DNA of 9,015 nucleotides from contig DJNI01000015.1 of the NCBI GenBank assembly GCA_002436765.1, forward strand, positions 1-9,015. Direction: 5' to 3'. The DNA comes from Clostridiales bacterium UBA6468 (lineage in GTDB: Bacteria; Bacillota; Clostridia; Oscillospirales; Oscillospiraceae). Position numbers and translations under genes: made by a program. The notes beneath the pieces are model-generated. The model made no database searches. It had not been told where the DNA came from and was given only the letters and a program-made list of their open reading frames with translations. The number at the start of each line of letters is the position of its first letter. The stretch's first letter is position 1. Positions 5,338 to 9,015 of this stretch are shown one piece after another.

Positions 5338-6927
5338 TTAACCCATGTAAGCCGCCAGCTGCTCCTGAGCTGCGCCGACGAACTCGTTGATGCCGGCCTC
5401 TTCCAGCTTGGACAGGAAGGCAGGCAGAACATCATCGGGGTTAACGGCGCCGGACATCAGGTTGAAGGCGTACTCGGCGTAGACGTTGGACAGAGCAGCC
5501 TCTTCGGTATCCAGTCCGGAGGAATCGAAGACAAAGCCGCCCAAAGGCAGAGGCTCGGCCGTGTCGTAGTAAGCGGTGAAGCGCTCCCAGAAGTCAACGC
5601 CCTGTGCGTCGGTGGGCGGCAGGATACGGACATTGCCCATACCGTTGGTCCAGGGGGAGTAATTGGCGCGGTTTTCCGGGATGAAGGTGATGGTGCCGTC
5701 GCTGTTCTTATTGTAGGTGAAGCCCTCGGTACCATAGTTCATCATGGTCATCAGCTCGGAGTCGGTGTTCAGCAGATTCAGGAACATCAGAGCGCGCTCG
5801 GGGTTAGCGGAGGTAGCGGAGATGGCGATCATAGCGCCCTGGCCGGAGGTCGCATCCATATAGGCGGCAGTCTCAGGAACCATGCGGACGTCGATGCCGC
5901 GAGCCTCGGAGAAGTCCAGTTCGCAGCCAAAGGCGTAGGACTGGGTGCCGAACAGGTACTCACCGGCGGACTGGGTAGCGGTACGGTAGTCGTTAGCGGT
6001 AGCGGTGGACTGGCAGCTGGGGGAGATGTAACCCTTCTGAGCGTACTCATAGGTCTTCGCAGCAAACTTGGCAAACGCATCGGTAGCAAACTTGTTCACG
6101 ATGGTGCTGCCGATGTCCTTGGAGGGATGCTCGGCGTCGTAGTAGTAGGACAGAACCGCGCCGGAGGACAGGTCGCCGGTGATGATGGAGGAATGGGTGA
6201 CCATTCTCTCAAGAACGACAGGCTCGATCAGCAGGGGGTAGAAATCCTTGCCCTTCAGATCCTTGGCCTTCTGCATCATTTCCGCAAACGCGTCGGAGTA
6301 GTAGTCCAGGCCGGCGCTGCAGACGTCGTCCACATTGTAGCCCAGCTCGGCCAGCAGGGTGCCGTTGACGTCCCAGCAGTTCTGGGTAGCGGTATCCTTC
6401 AGGCCGGGAACGGCATAGATGCCCATGCCGTCATAGCCGTTGGTCTTGGCGCAGTCCCAGATGTCCTGGGGAATGATGGCCTTCAGCTCGGGAGCGTAGG
6501 TGTCCAGCATGTCGTCCAGCTTGACCCAGTAGCCGTCCTTGGCGTACTTGTTGTACTCGTCGGCGGACCAGTTGCAGGTGAAGTACATATCGACCTTGTC
6601 GCCGCCGGCCAGAGCGGTAACGGTGGCCTGGTCGAAGTCGCCCCAGGTGCCCCAGATAGGCTCAATGGTGACGTTGATCTTATCCTTCAGATAAGCGTTG
6701 ACGGACTCCATGACCTTCGCGGAGGCGTCGGGCGTGACGGTGCTGCCGTGGAACCAGATCTTCAGAGTGACAGGCTCCAGTTCAGCCGCGGCAGAAGCGG
6801 CTGTCTCGGCGTTGTCAGCGGCGGGCGTGGTTCCGGGAGCGGCAGTGGGCGTGGTATTGCCGGAGCCGCAGGCGGCCAGGCCGAGCACCATTCCCAGAGC
6901 CAGCAGCAGGGCCAGTAACTTTTTCAT
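5338..6927 (-). CDS. Extracellular solute-binding lipoprotein, family 1 with DUF3502-like C-terminus (LplA-like)
   Basis: This 529-residue protein is the substrate receptor of the importer, anchored to the outer membrane face by lipid. The signal peptide ends in lipobox LAAC (Cys20), followed by a Thr/Ala/Pro-rich linker (about 22-50). The mature domain starts near 52 (PVTLKIWFHGS) and continues with the family's ALAGGDKVDMYFT segment (105-117). The C-terminal region (about 400-529), including residues 481-505 (starting NVYAEYAFNL), resembles the DUF3502 domain of LplA-type binding proteins, which usually serve oligosaccharide importers. The ATG at 6927 has GGAGGA (6934-6939) six bases upstream; an in-frame start at 6987 would bury the signal peptide and is rejected. 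Six cysteines besides the lipobox (118, 159, 184, 203, 305, 335) are notable. It is the last gene of its operon, 72 bp after the second permease. Confidence 0.93.
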   Translation of the reverse strand: MKKLLALLLALGMVLGLAACGSGNTTPTAAPGTTPAADNAETAASAAAELEPVTLKIWFHGSTVTPDASAKVMESVNAYLKDKINVTIEPIWGTWGDFDQATVTALAGGDKVDMYFTCNWSADEYNKYAKDGYWVKLDDMLDTYAPELKAIIPQDIWDCAKTNGYDGMGIYAVPGLKDTATQNCWDVNGTLLAELGYNVDDVCSAGLDYYSDAFAEMMQKAKDLKGKDFYPLLIEPVVLERMVTHSSIITGDLSSGAVLSYYYDAEHPSKDIGSTIVNKFATDAFAKFAAKTYEYAQKGYISPSCQSTATANDYRTATQSAGEYLFGTQSYAFGCELDFSEARGIDVRMVPETAAYMDATSGQGAMIAISATSANPERALMFLNLLNTDSELMTMMNYGTEGFTYNKNSDGTITFIPENRANYSPWTNGMGNVRILPPTDAQGVDFWERFTAYYDTAEPLPLGGFVFDSSGLDTEEAALSNVYAEYAFNLMSGAVNPDDVLPAFLSKLEEAGINEFVGAAQEQLAAYMG

Positions 6928-6933
6928 GTGTCT

Positions 6934-6939
6934 TCCTCC
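6934..6939 (-). promoter_or_regulatory. Ribosome binding site that fixes the start of the solute-binding protein
   Basis: GGAGGA on the coding strand lies six bases before the ATG at 6927, which begins a canonical lipoprotein signal peptide. This decides against the longer reading frame from 6987. An all-AT inverted repeat (6940-6955) sits immediately upstream. Confidence 0.8.
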
Positions 6940-6977
6940 AAATAATTTGTTATTTACTAAACAGCCGAACGTGGCTG
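6940..6977 (-). other. Intercistronic hairpins between second permease and binding-protein gene
   Basis: The 72-bp gap contains two small inverted repeats on the coding strand. CAGCC/GGCTG (6962-6966 with 6973-6977, 6-base loop) is followed by AAATAA/TTATTT (6940-6945 with 6950-6955, 4-base loop), directly upstream of the ribosome binding site. In binding-protein importer operons such structures can protect the binding-protein message. Here the stems are short and the role is speculative. Confidence 0.3.
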
Positions 6978-6999
6978 CGTTAGCCATGTGTTTGCGCCA

Positions 7000-7914
7000 T
7001 CAGCCCTTCACGGAGCCGACCGTCAGGCCGGACACGATGTAGCGCTGGAAAAAGGGGTAGGCGCAGGCGATGGGAACGACGATCATCACGACCAGCGCCA
7101 TGCGCAGCGTCTGGTTCGGCGCCCGCTGGGCTTCCATGATGGCGGCGGTGCCCATTTGTCCGATCATGCGGTTGAGATATTCCACGTTGTTCTGCAGTTC
7201 CATCAGAAGCGCCTGCAGAGGCTGGAGCACTTTGTTCTGCCGGATATACAGGAGCGACTGGAACCAGTCGTTCCAATAAGCCAGCGCATTCAAAAGCGCG
7301 ATAGTTGCAATGCCGGGCTTGGCGATGGGCAGGACAATGCGGAAGAGCGTCGAATATTCGCCGCTGCCGTCGATGGTGGCCGCTTCGATCAGTTCCAGCG
7401 GGACAGAACTTTTGAAAAAGGTCCGCATGACAATGATATTGAAGGGACTGACCAGCAGCGGAACGATGAGTGCGGCGTAATTCTCGCTCAGACCCAGAAC
7501 CTGCTTGGAAATGATATACGTCGGGACAAGACCGCCGCCGAAAAGCATGACGAAGAAGCTGAAGAAGTTGAAGAAATTGCGGTATTTGAAATCCGGACGG
7601 TAGAGCGCATAGGAATACAGGACGCAAATCAGGGTGCTCAAAACCGTACCGATGCCGGTAATGAGGACGCTGTTGAAGAACGAGCGCCAGATCTGCGGCA
7701 GCTTTTCAAACGCGTAGGCGTAGGTGTCCGTGCTCCACGCCATGGGCCAGAAGGAATAGCCGATGGTGCGGATGGATTCCTCCGAGGAGAAGGAAATGAT
7801 CACGACGAAGATGAACGGGATGATGCAGCACAGGCTGAACAGGGCAAGGACAACGTTCATGACGGCCTCTGTGCCCGCGCTGACGGAATTGAGACGGTGA
7901 TTTTTCTGTTTCAT
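7000..7914 (-). CDS. Carbohydrate ABC importer permease, LplC/YtcP-like (MalG type)
   Basis: This 304-residue integral membrane protein is the second translocation subunit of the CUT1-type importer. Hydrophobic segments begin at about 17-41, 80-103, 113-135, 146-165, 199-214 and 270-290, consistent with six membrane spans. The conserved cytoplasmic EAA loop, which docks onto the ATPase, is clear: ELIEAATIDGSGEYSTLF followed by RIVLPIAKPG (174-201). The C-terminal GLTVGSVKG resembles the usual ending of LplC/YtcP proteins. The ATG at 7914 is preceded by AAGGAGGTG (7922-7930), a near-perfect ribosome binding site overlapping the upstream gene's TAA, and only 14 bp separate the two genes. No partner ATPase lies nearby. 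Confidence 0.95.
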   Translation of the reverse strand: MKQKNHRLNSVSAGTEAVMNVVLALFSLCCIIPFIFVVIISFSSEESIRTIGYSFWPMAWSTDTYAYAFEKLPQIWRSFFNSVLITGIGTVLSTLICVLYSYALYRPDFKYRNFFNFFSFFVMLFGGGLVPTYIISKQVLGLSENYAALIVPLLVSPFNIIVMRTFFKSSVPLELIEAATIDGSGEYSTLFRIVLPIAKPGIATIALLNALAYWNDWFQSLLYIRQNKVLQPLQALLMELQNNVEYLNRMIGQMGTAAIMEAQRAPNQTLRMALVVMIVVPIACAYPFFQRYIVSGLTVGSVKG

Positions 7915-7928
7915 CAGGCTGCACCTCC

Positions 7929-8906
7929 TTAGAACAGGGTACTGTCGGAGTCGATCTTCTTGACGACGGCGTTTGCGCCGATGATGCAGATAAACCCGAC
8001 GATGTTTTGAAGCAGACCCGCCGCCGTGCTCTGGCCGATATTGCCGGTGTTCATGAGGACACGGTAGATATAGGTGTCGATGACCTGCGTGACGGAGAAT
8101 AACGCACCGTTCTGCATCGGCACGTTCCAGAACAGGCCAAAGTCAGCGTTGAAGATTTTGCCAACGTTCAGAATGAACAGAATCGCGATCATCGTGCGCA
8201 GATTCGGGAGCGTCACATGCAGGATCTGCTGCCACTTGCTCGCGCCGTCGATGGCGGCGGCCTCGTACTGCGTCTGGTCGATGCCGGTGATGGCCGCGAG
8301 ATACAGGACGGTAGAGTAGCCGACGCTCTTCCAGATATTTGCAAACACAATGATATATGGCCACGGGCCGGGCGTTGTGTACCAGGAGACGGCGGTTTCG
8401 CCCGCCGCGCGCTGAGCCATGGGAATAAGGCCGTACTGCGCATCGATGAACGCGTTCAGGAAATAGCTGACGACGACCCAAGACAGGAAATACGGGAAAA
8501 ACATCAGCGTCTGATACGTCTTGGCGACAAATTTCTTGGAAAGTTCGCTCATCATGATGGCGAACGCGACGGGGATGATGACACCCAGAATGATGAACAC
8601 GATGTTGTAGGCCAGCGTGTTGCGGATCATGACCCACGAATCGCCGGTGGTAAACAGGAACTTGAAATTGTCGAGGCCGACCCATTTGCTGTGGATGAGG
8701 TTATTGAGGAAGGTCGGGTCCTTGGGATAGATTTTGTAATTCTTGAACGCGAGGATGATGCCGCCCATCGGCAGATACCGCAGCAGCAGCAGCCAGATCG
8801 CGCCGGGGGCCACCATGGTCAGGAGCATCAGCGTCTTCTTCGCCTTGCTGAACCGTCCGCTGGCGCGCAGATCAGGCACACGTTTGGGATTCCGGGTTTG
8901 CTGCAT
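7929..8906 (-). CDS. Carbohydrate ABC importer permease, LplB/YteP-like (MalF type)
   Basis: This 325-residue integral membrane protein is the first translocation subunit of the importer and pairs with the LplC-like protein. Membrane segments lie at about 25-45, 96-118, 132-152, 183-205, 236-256 and 298-316. The EAA loop EAAAIDGASKWQQILHVTLP (215-234) is intact. The N-terminal region, with the LPMGGIILAFKNYKI stretch and the following VGLDNFKFLF, is typical of the LplB/YteP group rather than classical MalF, which is much longer. The ATG at 8906 has AGGAGG (8914-8919) seven bases upstream. It is the first gene visible in the operon, about 67 bases downstream of the inferred transcription start. 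The substrate is unknown. Confidence 0.95.
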   Translation of the reverse strand: MQQTRNPKRVPDLRASGRFSKAKKTLMLLTMVAPGAIWLLLLRYLPMGGIILAFKNYKIYPKDPTFLNNLIHSKWVGLDNFKFLFTTGDSWVMIRNTLAYNIVFIILGVIIPVAFAIMMSELSKKFVAKTYQTLMFFPYFLSWVVVSYFLNAFIDAQYGLIPMAQRAAGETAVSWYTTPGPWPYIIVFANIWKSVGYSTVLYLAAITGIDQTQYEAAAIDGASKWQQILHVTLPNLRTMIAILFILNVGKIFNADFGLFWNVPMQNGALFSVTQVIDTYIYRVLMNTGNIGQSTAAGLLQNIVGFICIIGANAVVKKIDSDSTLF

Positions 8907-8979
8907 GAGAATGCCTCCTGTCTTGCTGATATGGAAAGCTGCACAAACCGGACGCAGCTCCTTCGTGTTTTCTTATTCT

Positions 8980-9008
8980 ATTCTACCAGTCGATTGGCAT
9001 TTGGTCAT
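8980..9008 (-). promoter_or_regulatory. Probable promoter of the sugar-importer operon
   Basis: On the minus strand, ATGACC (9003-9008, four of six matches to TTGACA) is followed after 17 bp by TAGAAT (8980-8985, five of six matches). A second overlapping TAGAAT lies five bases downstream. Transcription would start near 8973. The rest of the 109-bp upstream region shows no recognisable CcpA cre site. Sequence beyond the window edge could hold further control elements. Confidence 0.55.
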
Positions 9009-9015
9009 TTACTGC

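Noticed and set aside
5167..6918. Plus-strand open frame of 583 codons opposite the solute-binding protein gene
   Set aside because: It begins inside the exporter promoter without a ribosome binding site and reads as low-complexity Gly/Val/Leu/Asp sequence. The minus strand holds a clear lipoprotein.
6928..6987. In-frame 20-residue N-terminal extension of the solute-binding protein
   Set aside because: It would place residues before a textbook lipoprotein signal peptide; GGAGGA is correctly spaced for the ATG at 6927.
8937..8959. Inverted repeat agctgc/gcagct in the leader of the first importer permease
   Set aside because: A six-base-pair stem with an 11-base loop is common by chance, and no terminator, riboswitch core or T-box element surrounds it.

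Overview
The window is a 9-kb, moderately GC-rich bacterial segment in which every credible gene lies on the minus strand. The lipoprotein signal peptides, strong AGGAGG-type ribosome binding sites, a MacB/Ykn-type exporter with a membrane-anchored adaptor, and an LplB/LplC-type sugar importer without its own ATPase all point to a Gram-positive anaerobe of the Clostridia. A gut Oscillospiraceae/Ruminococcaceae-like genome is my best guess. This is inferred from protein style only; no rRNA or other marker gene is present.

Read in the direction of transcription (right to left), two transcription units follow each other. Unit 1 begins at a plausible sigma-A promoter (8980-9008). It encodes two MalF/MalG-type permeases, LplB-like (7929-8906) and LplC/YtcP-like (7000-7914), then a large extracellular solute-binding lipoprotein (5338-6927). 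It ends at an 11-bp GC-rich hairpin (5277-5303). This is a CUT1-type carbohydrate importer lacking a local ATPase, so it probably borrows a shared MsmX-like ATPase encoded elsewhere. The substrate cannot be read from sequence; oligosaccharides or glycans are the family expectation.

Unit 2 begins at a near-consensus promoter (TTGATT, 17 bp, TATAAT; 5188-5216). It encodes a lipoprotein adaptor (3799-5145), a MacB/LolD-type ABC ATPase (3085-3798), a second, membrane-anchored adaptor (1296-3101) and a MacB/FtsX-type permease (26-1282). Spacing is tight: a stop codon directly against a GTG start, a 17-bp overlap, then a 13-bp gap. All four products therefore probably form one tripartite exporter. 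Its cargo is unknown; peptides, antimicrobials or lipophilic compounds are family-level possibilities.

No mobile element, CRISPR array, tRNA or rRNA was found, and I do not see a wholly new system. The parts most worth a second look are in the exporter: two different adaptors sharing one ATPase and permease, a roughly 225-residue insertion with a 21-bp minisatellite splitting the hairpin of the second adaptor, a methionine-rich acidic tail on the first, and repeated candidate operators around its promoter.
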